A stretch of DNA of 64,000 nucleotides from an uncultured Clostridia bacterium (GCA_904381285.1 CAJFII010000003.1:1-64000); one strand, 5' to 3'; shown: positions 26,802-35,855, numbered from the stretch's first letter. The notes: generated by a model not told the origin, from the letters alone. Translations and numbers: made by a program.

Positions 26802-26828
26802 TATGATTTAATAGAAAAATAGTAATTT
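26802..26828 (+). repeat. 27-bp direct repeat, copy 2
   Basis: Identical to 24808-24834, about 2 kb apart. The pair brackets the ECF sigma operon and first XRE gene. Confidence 0.75.
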
Positions 26829-26895
26829 GTTTTAGTTTAATAATATATTAAATAGCATTCTTATTTGTATAATTTTGAATGTTAAAAAGCATTGC

Positions 26896-26924
26896 TTGTA
26901 GCAACGGACTATTCTTTATATAAT
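26896..26924 (+). promoter_or_regulatory. Putative promoter of the second XRE gene
   Basis: TTGTAG (26896-26901), 17-bp spacer, TATAAT (26919-26924), ~30 bp before the start. Confidence 0.5.
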
Positions 26925-26954
26925 AGTTATAATAAAGAAAGGAGTTGTTGTAAA

Positions 26955-27464
26955 ATGTTAAAAGAAAACATTAAAACAATCAGAAAATCAAAAGGGCTTT
27001 CACAAGAAGAACTTGCTATCAAGCTAAATGTAGTAAGACAAACAATTTCTAAATGGGAGCAAGGATTGTCAGTTCCTGATTCTGAAATGCTAATCTCTAT
27101 ATCAGAGGTTCTTGAAACACCAGTAAGCACTTTACTTGGAGAAAATATTTCTGAGTCTAAAGTAGATGATTTGAAAGCAATTTCTGAAAAATTGGAAATA
27201 ATAAACTTACAATTATCACAAAGAAAAAATGAGAGAAGAAAAATGATCCGTTGGCTACTAATTTCATTTTGCATAATCATAATAATAACTTTCATAGCTT
27301 TAATCTTATTAAATAGTCCATACTTAAACTGGGATTACAGTAATCCTGAGAAGGCTGTTTTAGGAGTTGCTTTTCATTCTTTTGAATGGTTGTTTATCAG
27401 AATAGCACCAATTATCCTTATTGGATTAATTATTGGAATTTTCTTAACTAGAAAGAAAAATTAA
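26955..27464 (+). CDS. XRE-family regulator with two C-terminal membrane helices
   Basis: A 169-residue protein: helix-turn-helix at ~5-60 (LSQEELAIKLNVVRQTISKWEQG), a predicted short coil, then membrane helices at ~97-118 and ~140-163. It is related in its DNA-binding half to the XRE protein 0.6 kb upstream, so the two may be an old duplication with different membrane parts. AAAGGAG before ATG 26955 fixes the start; a frame extension to 26892 lacks a ribosome site. Confidence 0.88.
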   Translation: MLKENIKTIRKSKGLSQEELAIKLNVVRQTISKWEQGLSVPDSEMLISISEVLETPVSTLLGENISESKVDDLKAISEKLEIINLQLSQRKNERRKMIRWLLISFCIIIIITFIALILLNSPYLNWDYSNPEKAVLGVAFHSFEWLFIRIAPIILIGLIIGIFLTRKKN

Positions 27465-27611
27465 AGTAGAACAGCAAATACAATGAAAAGAATTTTAGAA
27501 ATAAGTAAATTTATATATTTGGAGGTAAACATGACTGTTTTTTAGCAATACCTTTTTGAATATTAGTGGTATTTTAATTACTACAAAAAGAAAATTGTTC
27601 TATTAAAAAAG

Positions 27612-27640
27612 TAGAATGATTTTCTTTTTTGTGTTATAAT
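27612..27640 (+). promoter_or_regulatory. Putative extended -10 promoter before the DUF3592 gene
   Basis: TGT-TATAAT with TATAAT at 27635-27640; the -35 region (27612-27617) is poor. Confidence 0.5.
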
Positions 27641-27696
27641 CATCTAGAAAATTATGACTTGAAAGATGATGAAAAAAGAGAGTGTGAGATATATTA

Positions 27697-28716
27697 ATGA
27701 AGAATAAGAGTATTTTTATTATGAATATTATAAGAAGCATTATTTTTTTATTGATAGTATTATGGCTATTTTTTAAAAATACAGGTTTAATGAAAATTAT
27801 AATAATTCCATTTATTGTCTGTGGACTTGCTATAATGGGAAAAAATATTTGTTTACTTATGAATAAAAACAAGTATGCGAATATTTTTAGCAAATTATAT
27901 GTAATAACTTTTTTAGTTTTTTGCTTTGGCTTTTTAATATGGGTTGATTATTCTACTATAAAAAATAATCAATATGGTTTCACTATATTCACAATACCAT
28001 TTTGGTTAATTGGGATATACGCTGTTCGAAAAAAACTATTTAAAACAAATAAGGAATCTGTTATTAAACCAATCATGTCAAAATTTAATTTTTCAGTTGT
28101 TGTAGGTTGTTTTTTAATAGGAATTACTTTAATAATAGGAATTGTATGCTTGTTTATTGGAATTACAGAAACATATAAATCAAATGAAATTGCAAAAGAC
28201 TATATAACAACAGATGGATATTTTAGTGATTATACTATCTATAATAGTGATGAAGACGGTATAACTTATGAACTTATTTATACATATACAGTTAATGGAG
28301 AAGAATATACTATTTCAACAAATTATGGTACAAATCATATTCCAGAAGAAAATAGCATTAGAGAAGTAAAATATAATCCTAATAATCCAGATGAAGCTAT
28401 TTTAGTTGGAACAAATGATAAAAACTTTCTTATCTATTTTGGTGCATTTTTTACATTGGGTGCAATGGCCTTTATTATAGTAATATTACAGACTAAAGGC
28501 GTTTTTGACAAAGTTAAAATTGATGTTGTAGGGCTTTATTTTGGAATAGTATTTTTTATAATAGGAGTTGGTATTATCCTATTCCAAAACGGAACGACAT
28601 CTTCGTTTTTAGAAACAATAAAATCATTAGGACTATGGATTCTTATTCCAATTTTGTTTATTATTGTTGGTTTAATTCAAACAATAAAATGTTTATTTTT
28701 TAAACAAACCAAATAA
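27697..28716 (+). CDS. DUF3592-type membrane protein
   Basis: A 339-residue membrane protein with about eight hydrophobic segments: two pairs near 10-75 and 70-110, one at ~130-155, one at ~245-265, and a pair at 280-335. An extracytoplasmic beta domain (~165-240) has the DUF3592 signature TYTVNGEEYTISTNYG and YNPNNPDEAILVG. Function of the family is unknown. It stands 25 bp before an ECF sigma gene, suggesting co-transcription. Confidence 0.8.
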   Translation: MKNKSIFIMNIIRSIIFLLIVLWLFFKNTGLMKIIIIPFIVCGLAIMGKNICLLMNKNKYANIFSKLYVITFLVFCFGFLIWVDYSTIKNNQYGFTIFTIPFWLIGIYAVRKKLFKTNKESVIKPIMSKFNFSVVVGCFLIGITLIIGIVCLFIGITETYKSNEIAKDYITTDGYFSDYTIYNSDEDGITYELIYTYTVNGEEYTISTNYGTNHIPEENSIREVKYNPNNPDEAILVGTNDKNFLIYFGAFFTLGAMAFIIVILQTKGVFDKVKIDVVGLYFGIVFFIIGVGIILFQNGTTSSFLETIKSLGLWILIPILFIIVGLIQTIKCLFFKQTK

Positions 28717-28741
28717 AAGATATATAGGAAGGAAATAAGCA

Positions 28742-29239
28742 ATGTACGATATTGAAGACATTTGTAATAAATACTATAACAATGTTTATAAATATGTATT
28801 AAGTCTATCTCATAACCCTAATATAGCAGAAGAATTAACACAAGAAACATTTTATATAGCAATAAAAGATATAGATAAATTTAAGGGGAATTGTGAAGTT
28901 GTTACATGGCTTTGTATCATTGCAAAACATTTATATTACAAAGAAGCGAATAAACGAATTTTAGAAGATATAGATAACATAAATCATGCTTCAGAGATTT
29001 CTATTGAAGAGAATTATATTAAATATGAAGAAAGATTAAATTTATATAAAAATTTACAAAAACTTACCGAAAATGAGAAAAACGTAATTTACTTAAGATT
29101 GCTAGGACTCTCTTTTAAAGATATTTCGTATATTACAGGAAAAACAGAAAGTTGGGCGAGAGTAGTATATTATAGAGGGAAAAAAGACTTGGAAAAATAC
29201 AGTAAAGGAGGTAATGAAAGTGAAAAGTTTGGAGAATAA
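28742..29239 (+). CDS. ECF-type RNA polymerase sigma factor
   Basis: A 165-residue sigma factor: region 2 with NIAEELTQETFYIAIKDI (~27-44) and region 4 with LTENEKNVIYLRLLGLSFKDISYITG (the second helix-turn-helix, ~104-130). SD GGAAGG. It overlaps the following zinc-finger anti-sigma gene by 20 bp. Likely responds to an envelope signal through its partner. Confidence 0.93.
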   Translation: MYDIEDICNKYYNNVYKYVLSLSHNPNIAEELTQETFYIAIKDIDKFKGNCEVVTWLCIIAKHLYYKEANKRILEDIDNINHASEISIEENYIKYEERLNLYKNLQKLTENEKNVIYLRLLGLSFKDISYITGKTESWARVVYYRGKKDLEKYSKGGNESEKFGE

Positions 29240-29936
29240 TACATATTGTAGCATGATAGAAGACTTATTACCGTTATATATAGAAAATTTAGTAAATGAT
29301 CAAACGAAAGAAGAAATTGAAAAACATCTAAAAGAATGTGAGAAATGTAAAAAAGCATTAGAAGAAATAAAAACGAAAAGTATATTTGATTTAGAAGAAA
29401 AGGAAGAAGAAAATCAAAAAACAAACCATGAAAATATTGAAAAAGAAATAAAATGTATTAAACATATAAAAAGAAGAATATTTTTGAAAACATTATTAGC
29501 AATTATTATTACAATTGTAGTCGTCTTATTGGGAGTTAATATTTGGAATACGTATAGAATTATGAAAGATGAAAATGGCAAATGGATTTTATACAATATG
29601 AATACTGGAAATATTAAAGAGGGAATAGATGCTACAAATGTCTATGCAGAATATACATTAATAAACAATGGAATAGAAACTACAAATTATGTATTATTAA
29701 CATTTGATAAAGACAATAAATGTATAAATGCAAGAAGAATTGTAAGTGGTTATAATGAAGAAGAAATACAAAAAGAATATAATAATATAATAACAAATTG
29801 GAAGCTTTTATATTCAAATGTAAAAATTGAAAATGGAAAATTATATATGAATGATAATGTATACACAGGAAAAAATAAAGAAAAACTGTTAAAGAATTTG
29901 AAAGAAGATTACAATGCAAAAGTTATTGAAATTTAG
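29220..29936 (+). CDS. Zinc-finger anti-sigma factor with membrane helix
   Basis: A ~238-residue single-pass protein. The N-terminus carries the anti-sigma zinc-finger pattern: a leading Cys (YCSMIEDLLPLYIENLV), then HLKECEKCKKAL (HxxxCxxC). A membrane helix lies at ~90-110 and an extracytoplasmic domain follows. ATG 29214 is only 2 bp from AGGAGG, while GTG 29220 is 8 bp away and preferred. It overlaps the cognate sigma gene. Confidence 0.9.
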   Translation: MKSLENNTYCSMIEDLLPLYIENLVNDQTKEEIEKHLKECEKCKKALEEIKTKSIFDLEEKEEENQKTNHENIEKEIKCIKHIKRRIFLKTLLAIIITIVVVLLGVNIWNTYRIMKDENGKWILYNMNTGNIKEGIDATNVYAEYTLINNGIETTNYVLLTFDKDNKCINARRIVSGYNEEEIQKEYNNIITNWKLLYSNVKIENGKLYMNDNVYTGKNKEKLLKNLKEDYNAKVIEI

Positions 29937-29949
29937 AATAAAATTTTAG

Positions 29950-29982
29950 AAAAGTACTTCATACAAAGAAGTGCTTTTTATT
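29950..29982 (+). terminator. Terminator after the second sigma operon
   Basis: Stem AAAAGTACTTC / GAAGTGCTTTT with one G-T pair, 7-nt loop, T run. Confidence 0.8.
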
Positions 29983-30085
29983 TAATTATAAAATAAATCT
30001 AAATTAGAACGAATTTATAGCAACAAATGATTGCCATAAACTGTAAAACTACTTGAAAAAGAAGAAAAAAAGATATATAAATAGC

Positions 30086-30114
30086 TTGACAAGTAATATT
30101 TGTAAATATAAAAT
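30086..30114 (+). promoter_or_regulatory. Strong promoter of the prepilin-like gene
   Basis: TTGACA (30086-30091), 17-bp spacer, TAAAAT (30109-30114). It implies a 5' leader of ~180 nt. The rest of the 29983-30300 gap holds the palindrome below and otherwise nothing I recognise. Confidence 0.7.
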
Positions 30115-30193
30115 AGTATCATAAAGCAAGACAATTAAAAAAAGACAAAAAATGATACATTGACAATTGAATAAAAAAGAATACTCATCTTAC

Positions 30194-30207
30194 TTTCAAG
30201 CTTGAAA
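30194..30207. promoter_or_regulatory. Perfect 14-bp palindrome in the leader
   Basis: TTTCAAGCTTGAAA, ~80 bp downstream of the predicted promoter and ~94 bp before the start codon. Possible operator or small RNA hairpin; no known riboswitch pattern was matched. Confidence 0.35.
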
Positions 30208-30300
30208 TTTCCAAAGCATATGAATAAAGCAGTAATATTTTGTAAAAAATAATACTAACAGAAAACAAGAAAAAAGAAAAACTAAGGAGGAAAAAATAAA

Positions 30301-31323
30301 ATGAATAAAACATTAAAAAAGAAAGAAAAAACAAACAATAAAGGTATAACGTTGATAGCTCTAGTTATAACTATCATTGTATTACTAATACTAGCAGGAG
30401 TAACAATAAACCTAACATTAGGAGAGAATGGAATATTTAGAACAGCAGAGCAAGCAGGAAGAAACTACACACAAGCACAGGAGCAAGAACTTGCAGGAAT
30501 AGAAAATTTTGAAAATGAAATAAACAATATAATAGCTGGGACAGGAAATAATGGAGGAAGTGGAACAGACACTCCAGGAGTAATTGGTTCATTATTAAAA
30601 GATGTAGCAGAGCCAGGAGATTATGTAAAATATGATACAGGAATAGATGGAATTGGAGATAATCAAGATGGAATACTAACATTTAGAGTATTATATAATG
30701 ATGAAACAAATGGATTACAAATAATATCAGACAAGAATGTGGAAAATGTAACACTAGGAACAAATGGATCTGATTTAACAGCATGGCAAGCATCAATGAA
30801 TGATTATAATAATGCAATAGCTGTATTAAATCAAAAAGCAGAGCGTTATGCTACAAGTAGTCCATATACAATAGATGGAAGATGTGTAGGAAGTGTACCA
30901 ACAGTGGGAGCAGACGGAAAATTTAATGCAAAAAATACAGAAAATGTGGGACCAGTAAAATTAGACTTTACCACCACAGTAGAAGGAGCAAACAGTATGA
31001 AAGAAGCAGATACAAACTATGAAGCAGACCAAACAGCAATGAAAACAGCGGGTATATATATAACAGGAGAGTATTACTGGCTAGCATCCCGCAATGTGGA
31101 TTCGATTTTTTCTAAGTATAATTTCAGTATAGGCTATGTGGATTCAAGCGATGACTTTTACAAACACTACTACAACTTGTGTTCTCTGGATTCTGATGGC
31201 AACACTAATGGCTATTCGCATGGAATCGGTCTTCGTCCTTGTATTTCTCTAAGATCTGATGTCAAAGTAATAGGCGGAGGAGATGGAAGTTCAGAGGCAC
31301 AAGCATATGAGCTAGGAATATAA
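30301..31323 (+). CDS. Prepilin-like surface protein with C-type-lectin-like, possibly hypervariable C-terminus
   Basis: A 340-residue protein. The N-terminus is a type IV prepilin signal: basic leader, cleavage-type KGITLIALVITI, and a hydrophobic helix (~15-38). A Gly-rich linker lies near 72-90. The C-terminal half has YYWLASRNVDS (~257-267), repeated Tyr/Asn/Ser/Asp/His, and ends GLRPCISLRSDVKV. That layout matches the lectin-fold domains used as targets of diversity-generating retroelements in gut Firmicutes. Codon style changes at ~31081: Arg CGC/CGT, Ser TCG/AGC and Gly GGC, where the rest of the gene mostly uses AGA and GGA. No reverse transcriptase or template repeat is in the window. 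Confidence 0.75.
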   Translation: MNKTLKKKEKTNNKGITLIALVITIIVLLILAGVTINLTLGENGIFRTAEQAGRNYTQAQEQELAGIENFENEINNIIAGTGNNGGSGTDTPGVIGSLLKDVAEPGDYVKYDTGIDGIGDNQDGILTFRVLYNDETNGLQIISDKNVENVTLGTNGSDLTAWQASMNDYNNAIAVLNQKAERYATSSPYTIDGRCVGSVPTVGADGKFNAKNTENVGPVKLDFTTTVEGANSMKEADTNYEADQTAMKTAGIYITGEYYWLASRNVDSIFSKYNFSIGYVDSSDDFYKHYYNLCSLDSDGNTNGYSHGIGLRPCISLRSDVKVIGGGDGSSEAQAYELGI

Positions 31324-31391
31324 AATAAGATGTAAGTAAAAATATTTGTAAGTAAGATAAATGAAAGGGAGTATTTTTTAATACTATTTTT

Positions 31392-31421
31392 AAAGAGGCA
31401 AATAAATTTGCTTCTTTTTTT
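31392..31421 (+). terminator. Terminator after the prepilin-like gene
   Basis: Stem AAAGAGGCAAAT / ATTTGCTTCTTT (one G-T pair), tight loop, T run. Confidence 0.75.
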
Positions 31422-31465
31422 GTTGTTAAAACAAGTATATAAAAAATAAGAAAAGTATAAAAAAG

Positions 31466-31501
31466 TGTAACATTTTTCTTTAAAAAATCTCTATCATATA
31501 G
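31466..31501 (+). promoter_or_regulatory. Putative ECF-type promoter of the 31.5-kb ABC operon
   Basis: TGTAACATTTT at 31466-31476 and CTATCATATAG at 31491, offset 25 bp, the same offset as at 24899/24924 before the ECF sigma gene. Confidence 0.5.
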
Positions 31502-31526
31502 AAAAATAAGAAAGAAGGGATTATTA

Positions 31527-32438
31527 TTGGAAAAAATTGTATTAAACTGTAGAAATCTTTGTAAAAAGATTGGTAAAAAAGATATTTTAAAGGGCATATC
31601 ATTGGAAGTAAGAAGAGGAGAAATTGTAGGTTTTATAGGTCCAAATGGAGCAGGAAAAACAACGACAATAAAATTAATATTAGGCTTACAAAAAATGACA
31701 AGTGGGACTGTAGAAATAAATGGATATGATATAAAAAAGAATTTTGTTGAGGCAATCGAAAAAGTAGGGGCTATAGTAGAAAGTCCAGATTTATATATGT
31801 ATTTGTCTGGATATCAAAATCTAAAAATTGTAAAAGAATGCTATAAAAATATTACTCCAAATAGAATTGATGAGGTAGTAAAGATTGTAGGTCTATCTAA
31901 TAGAATAAAAGATAAAGTAGCAAAATATTCTTTAGGAATGAGGCAAAGATTGGGGATTGCTCAAGCAATATTACATAAACCAAATTTACTAATTTTAGAT
32001 GAGCCGACAAATGGTCTAGATCCAGAAGGAATTATAGAAATAAGAAATTTACTAAAAAAATTAGCTCATGAAGAAAATATAGGAATATTAATTTCTAGTC
32101 ATAATTTAAGTGAATTAGAAAATGTGTGTGATAAAGTTTGTATTATTAAAAATGGAAAAATAATAGAAGAAACTAATATTGAAAATTTAAAAAAGGAAAT
32201 AGTAGAAGAAAGTTATATTTTAGAAGTAAATGAAGCTAAAAAAGTAAAACAAATTTTAAAGGAAAAATGTGAAATTATTGATGATGAACATATTCGAATT
32301 AGGGTAGATAAATTAAATCTTCCTAGTATCACAAAAGAGTTAGAGAATAATGGAATATTAGTATATACCGTAACAAAAGAAGAAATAACATTAGAAGAAG
32401 CATTTTTAAGAAAGATAGGAGGTAATAACATTGAATAA
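31527..32438 (+). CDS. ABC transporter ATP-binding protein (bacitracin/lantibiotic type)
   Basis: A 303-residue ATPase of the BcrA/lantibiotic-immunity type. Walker A GPNGAGKTTT (~38-47), signature YSLGMRQRLGIAQAIL, Walker B LLILDEPTNGLDP, switch histidine SSHNLSELE, and a ~80-residue C-terminal regulatory extension. TTG start at 31527 after GAAGGGA. It overlaps its permease gene by 8 bp. A role in exporting or excluding cell-wall-active peptides is likely from the family, not proven. Confidence 0.92.
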   Translation: MEKIVLNCRNLCKKIGKKDILKGISLEVRRGEIVGFIGPNGAGKTTTIKLILGLQKMTSGTVEINGYDIKKNFVEAIEKVGAIVESPDLYMYLSGYQNLKIVKECYKNITPNRIDEVVKIVGLSNRIKDKVAKYSLGMRQRLGIAQAILHKPNLLILDEPTNGLDPEGIIEIRNLLKKLAHEENIGILISSHNLSELENVCDKVCIIKNGKIIEETNIENLKKEIVEESYILEVNEAKKVKQILKEKCEIIDDEHIRIRVDKLNLPSITKELENNGILVYTVTKEEITLEEAFLRKIGGNNIE

Positions 32439-33891
32439 ATTAATAAAAAATGAATTGTTTAAGATTTTTAAGAAAAAAGTTATATATATATTATTTATTA
32501 TCATATCACTTGTAATAGTTGTAAATACAGCTATAGGTACTAGTATTTATGGAGGAACAATAGTAGACCATACACAAGAAGCAAGAAAGCAAAAACAAGT
32601 AGAATTAATGAATCAGTTGAAACAAATAGAGCCTGAAACAAATGTAGATGATTATGTAGAAATAAAAACAGAACTAGATATGGAAAATTTAATAATGTCA
32701 TATCCATATGGTTCTTGGCAAGAACGAGTAATTACAAAATATGAAAATGAATTAAAAGAAATATTAAGACAAATAAATATGTATACATATAAAATAGAAA
32801 ATAAAGAAGAACTAGCAAAGATACAAAATAAATATAATACATTTTTACAACCATTAAAAGAGGATAATTGGAAAAGCTTTGTATCTAAGGAAATAACAAT
32901 AATAGAGCAAAATATAAAAGACTTAGAAAAAGAAATAGTAAATACAGATGATGAAGAACAAAAAAATATTATAAAAGCACAAATACAACAGTATAAATTT
33001 GATTTAGAAATTTTAACATTAAGACTTAGTGAAAATATTAGTTATGAAACCAGTGATAGAAATACATTATTAAAAGAATATGAGGATAATAAACAAACTT
33101 TGAATGCATATCCTAAAGATTATGGAAAATACAATTATAACGAAAAACTCCAATATAATAAAACATTAGAGAGTGTAAAGGAATTAGAATATAAAATACA
33201 TAACAATATACCTACTCTTGAAACAGATAATGCTAGAGACATGCTAAATAGTTCTTTTGAATTTTATGAAATATTGATTATTTTAGTTATTATCATTATT
33301 GCTGGAAGTATTGTAAGTGAAGAATTTAACAAAGGAACTATCAAACTTTTATTAGTAAAACCATTTATGAGATGGAAAATTCTTTTATCTAAGTTTTTAG
33401 CAAGTGTCATAATATTGATAATACTAATTTTATTTATCATAATACTTCAAACATTAGTGGGTGGATTTATATATGGATTTGATACGTATAAAGTACCAAT
33501 TATTCAGTACAATTTTGATATGCAAAAAGTACAAAGCATCAATGTGTTTATAAGTGTATTTATATTAGTATTAGCAAAATTACCTATGTACTTACTTGTA
33601 TTGAGCATTACATTTGCGATTAGCACAATATCTTGTAATACTTCAATTTCTATTATATTAGGAATGCTTGTGTATTTATCAAAGAATATAATATATTTAA
33701 ATGATAATTTAGAATTTACAAAATATTTATTAACTACAAATTGGGATTTTACTAGGTACTTATTTGGAAAACTACCAGAAGTAAGTTTCTTAAAATTTGA
33801 TTTTTCGATTATGATTTGTTTAATCAGTTTTATTGTAATTATGTTTATAACTTTTATATATTTTAAAAATAAAGATATAAAAAACATATAA
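32431..33891 (+). CDS. ABC-2 permease with large extracytoplasmic coiled-coil loop
   Basis: A 486-residue permease. One N-terminal helix (~18-40) is followed by a ~220-residue external, largely helical loop (IEQNIKDLEKEIVNTDDEEQ region). Five to six helices follow from ~280, with the family motif SIVSEEFNKGTIKLLLVKP. TTG start at 32431, AGGAGG 8 bp upstream inside the ATPase gene. This layout matches Clostridia bacitracin-type exporters. Confidence 0.88.
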   Translation: MNKLIKNELFKIFKKKVIYILFIIISLVIVVNTAIGTSIYGGTIVDHTQEARKQKQVELMNQLKQIEPETNVDDYVEIKTELDMENLIMSYPYGSWQERVITKYENELKEILRQINMYTYKIENKEELAKIQNKYNTFLQPLKEDNWKSFVSKEITIIEQNIKDLEKEIVNTDDEEQKNIIKAQIQQYKFDLEILTLRLSENISYETSDRNTLLKEYEDNKQTLNAYPKDYGKYNYNEKLQYNKTLESVKELEYKIHNNIPTLETDNARDMLNSSFEFYEILIILVIIIIAGSIVSEEFNKGTIKLLLVKPFMRWKILLSKFLASVIILIILILFIIILQTLVGGFIYGFDTYKVPIIQYNFDMQKVQSINVFISVFILVLAKLPMYLLVLSITFAISTISCNTSISIILGMLVYLSKNIIYLNDNLEFTKYLLTTNWDFTRYLFGKLPEVSFLKFDFSIMICLISFIVIMFITFIYFKNKDIKNI

Positions 33892-34018
33892 AACCAAGGA
33901 ATATGATAATATCTGTTGGGTATCATGTAAAGTCTTAAAAAAACAATAAAATTAATCGATATAGCAAACCGTAAGAAATAAAAATTAAATAAAAAGACGA
34001 AAGATTTATAATATATGC

Positions 34019-34024
34019 TATAAT
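34019..34024 (+). promoter_or_regulatory. Extended -10 promoter of the first Bce-type two-component operon
   Basis: TGC-TATAAT (TATAAT 34019-34024), ~37 bp before the start; no good -35 seen. No TTACA-N4-TGTAA site here, unlike the other three Bce-related promoters. Confidence 0.5.
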
Positions 34025-34060
34025 AAATGTAAAATAAAAAAAGAAAGTGAGAAAAAGAAT

Positions 34061-34723
34061 ATGAAAAAAATTCTTATAGTAGAAGATGATACAAGTATTA
34101 GTAATGAATTAAAAGATTTATTAGATAATGCAGGATATAATGGAGTTATTTTAAAAGATTTTGCAAATTCTTTTGAAGAAATAAAAAAAGAAAATCCAGA
34201 TTTAATACTGTTAGATATAAATATCCCAAAACTAAATGGTCAAATGCTACTACAAAAAATAAGAAAAGATAGTAATGTACCAGTTATAATGGTAACAAGT
34301 AAAAATACAGAAACAGATGAAGTATTATCAATGAGTTATGGAGCAGATGACTATATAACAAAGCCATATAATCCAACAATATTATTATTAAGAATAAATG
34401 CAATATTTAAGAGAATGGAAAATAAAAATGATATATTAACTTATAATGAATTAGAAATAGACCCTAAAAAAGGAATTATAAAAAATAACAAAGAAGAATT
34501 CACATTAACAAAAAATGAAATGATTATATTTACATTTCTATTAGTAAATAGAGGAAATATTGTAACAAGAGATGATTTAATGACTGACCTTTGGAATAAT
34601 AATTCTTATATAAATGATAATGCGTTAAATGTAAATATAAGTAGATTAAGAACAAAATTAAGAGATTTTGGATATGAAGATGCAATAGAAACAAGGAAAG
34701 GACAAGGGTATATTTTATTATGA
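34061..34723 (+). CDS. OmpR-family response regulator (Bce-type module 1)
   Basis: A 220-residue response regulator. The receiver domain has the acidic pair VEDD (~7-9), the phospho-Asp in LILLDINIP, the conserved Lys in ITKPYNP, and a C-terminal winged helix (LTKNEMIIFTFLLVNRGNIVTRDDLM). It overlaps the kinase gene by 4 bp (ATGA). With the kinase and BceAB-like pair downstream it forms a peptide-antibiotic sensing and detoxification module. Confidence 0.94.
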   Translation: MKKILIVEDDTSISNELKDLLDNAGYNGVILKDFANSFEEIKKENPDLILLDINIPKLNGQMLLQKIRKDSNVPVIMVTSKNTETDEVLSMSYGADDYITKPYNPTILLLRINAIFKRMENKNDILTYNELEIDPKKGIIKNNKEEFTLTKNEMIIFTFLLVNRGNIVTRDDLMTDLWNNNSYINDNALNVNISRLRTKLRDFGYEDAIETRKGQGYILL

Positions 34724-35748
34724 AATTAAGTAAGTATTTAAGAAATAATTTTCTAATTATATTATTATTTATTATAACGATAGCAATTATAAACTTAATG
34801 CTAATATCCTTTAAAGCAGATACACAAGCAATTTTGGGTATAAATATAACGGCAATCATTGGTTTGGTTATTTGTACAATTTATGATTTGGAAAGAAGAA
34901 AAAAGTTTTATGACAAATTTTTAAATGATTTAGATTTATTAGATAAAAAGTATCTTATAACAGAAATGATAGAAAAACCTAATTTTTATGAAGGAGAAAT
35001 TTTATATGATGCTTTGTATGAGATAGATAAATCTATGGCTGAAAGAATAAAAGAATATAGTTTAAGTATTGCAGATTTCAAAGAATATATAGAAATGTGG
35101 ATACATGAAGTAAAATTACCACTTGCTTCAATAAATTTAATGATACATAACCATAAAGAATTATCAGACAAGAAAATAATAGAGCAATTAAAAAGAATTG
35201 ATGATGATGTGGAGCAAGTACTTTATTATGTAAGAAGTGAGAATGCTGAAAAAGACTATTTAATAAGAGAAGCGGAATTAAATAAAGTAATTTCAAATGT
35301 AGCTATGAAAAATAAGGATATATTATTAGAAAACAAAATTGACTTTATTGTTGAGGTTGGAGATATAAAGGTTTTAACAGATTCAAAATGGTTAGAGTTT
35401 ATAGTAAATCAAATTGTAAGCAATAGTATAAAATACATTAGGAGCGGCGTAGAAAATTATATAAAAATATCTGCTGAAGAAAATAATAAAAATATAATGT
35501 TAAAGATTTATGATAATGGAATAGGAATTGAAAAAAGTGATATTCATAAAGTATTTGATAAAACTTTTACAGGAAATAATGGAAGAAAAGTAGAAACTTC
35601 AACAGGAATGGGACTATATATTGCAAAGCAACTTTGTAAAAAATTAGGTCATAAAATTACGATAGATTCAAAAGAAAACGAGTATACAGAAGTAAGTATT
35701 ATATTTAATAAAAATGATTTCTATGAGGTAAGAAAGAAAGGTGCATAA
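34720..35748 (+). CDS. Intramembrane-sensing histidine kinase (Bce-type module 1)
   Basis: A 342-residue kinase with two N-terminal helices (~10-32, 38-58) and almost no extracellular loop, the hallmark of BceS-like kinases that sense through their transporter. H-box EMWIHEVKLPLASINLM (His ~127), N-box FIVNQIVSNSIKYI, G-boxes IYDNGIGIEKSD and STGMGLYIAKQLCKKLG. Translationally coupled to the regulator. Confidence 0.94.
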   Translation: MKLSKYLRNNFLIILLFIITIAIINLMLISFKADTQAILGINITAIIGLVICTIYDLERRKKFYDKFLNDLDLLDKKYLITEMIEKPNFYEGEILYDALYEIDKSMAERIKEYSLSIADFKEYIEMWIHEVKLPLASINLMIHNHKELSDKKIIEQLKRIDDDVEQVLYYVRSENAEKDYLIREAELNKVISNVAMKNKDILLENKIDFIVEVGDIKVLTDSKWLEFIVNQIVSNSIKYIRSGVENYIKISAEENNKNIMLKIYDNGIGIEKSDIHKVFDKTFTGNNGRKVETSTGMGLYIAKQLCKKLGHKITIDSKENEYTEVSIIFNKNDFYEVRKKGA

Positions 35749-35767
35749 TTTAAAATTTTTTATAAAA

Positions 35768-35793
35768 CATTACAGAATTGTAATGTTTTGTAA
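35768..35793. promoter_or_regulatory. Bce-type operator, module 1 transporter promoter
   Basis: Inverted repeat CATTACA-N4-TGTAATG (35768-35785) plus a second TGTAA at 35789-35793. The second half-site ends exactly 10 bp before the weak -35 (AGGACA 35804-35809), followed 17 bp later by TATAAT (35827-35832). The layout suits an activator. Confidence 0.65.
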
Positions 35794-35855
35794 TGTTAGA
35801 AGAAGGACAAATGATAAGAAAACCTCTATAATGAAAATGAAAGGAGAGATGAAAA

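Noticed and set aside
27520..27573. Four-codon ORF (MTVF) with GGAGG and a small hairpin after the second XRE gene
   Set aside because: It could be a leader peptide, but the hairpin has only a 6-bp stem and no regulated gene follows closely; too weak to call.
30160..30188. Second promoter from TTGACA at 30160
   Set aside because: No acceptable -10 lies 16-18 bp downstream.
30115..30300. Riboswitch (for example cyclic di-GMP) in the prepilin-gene leader
   Set aside because: No GAAA-tetraloop or other conserved riboswitch core was recognised; only a short palindrome is present.
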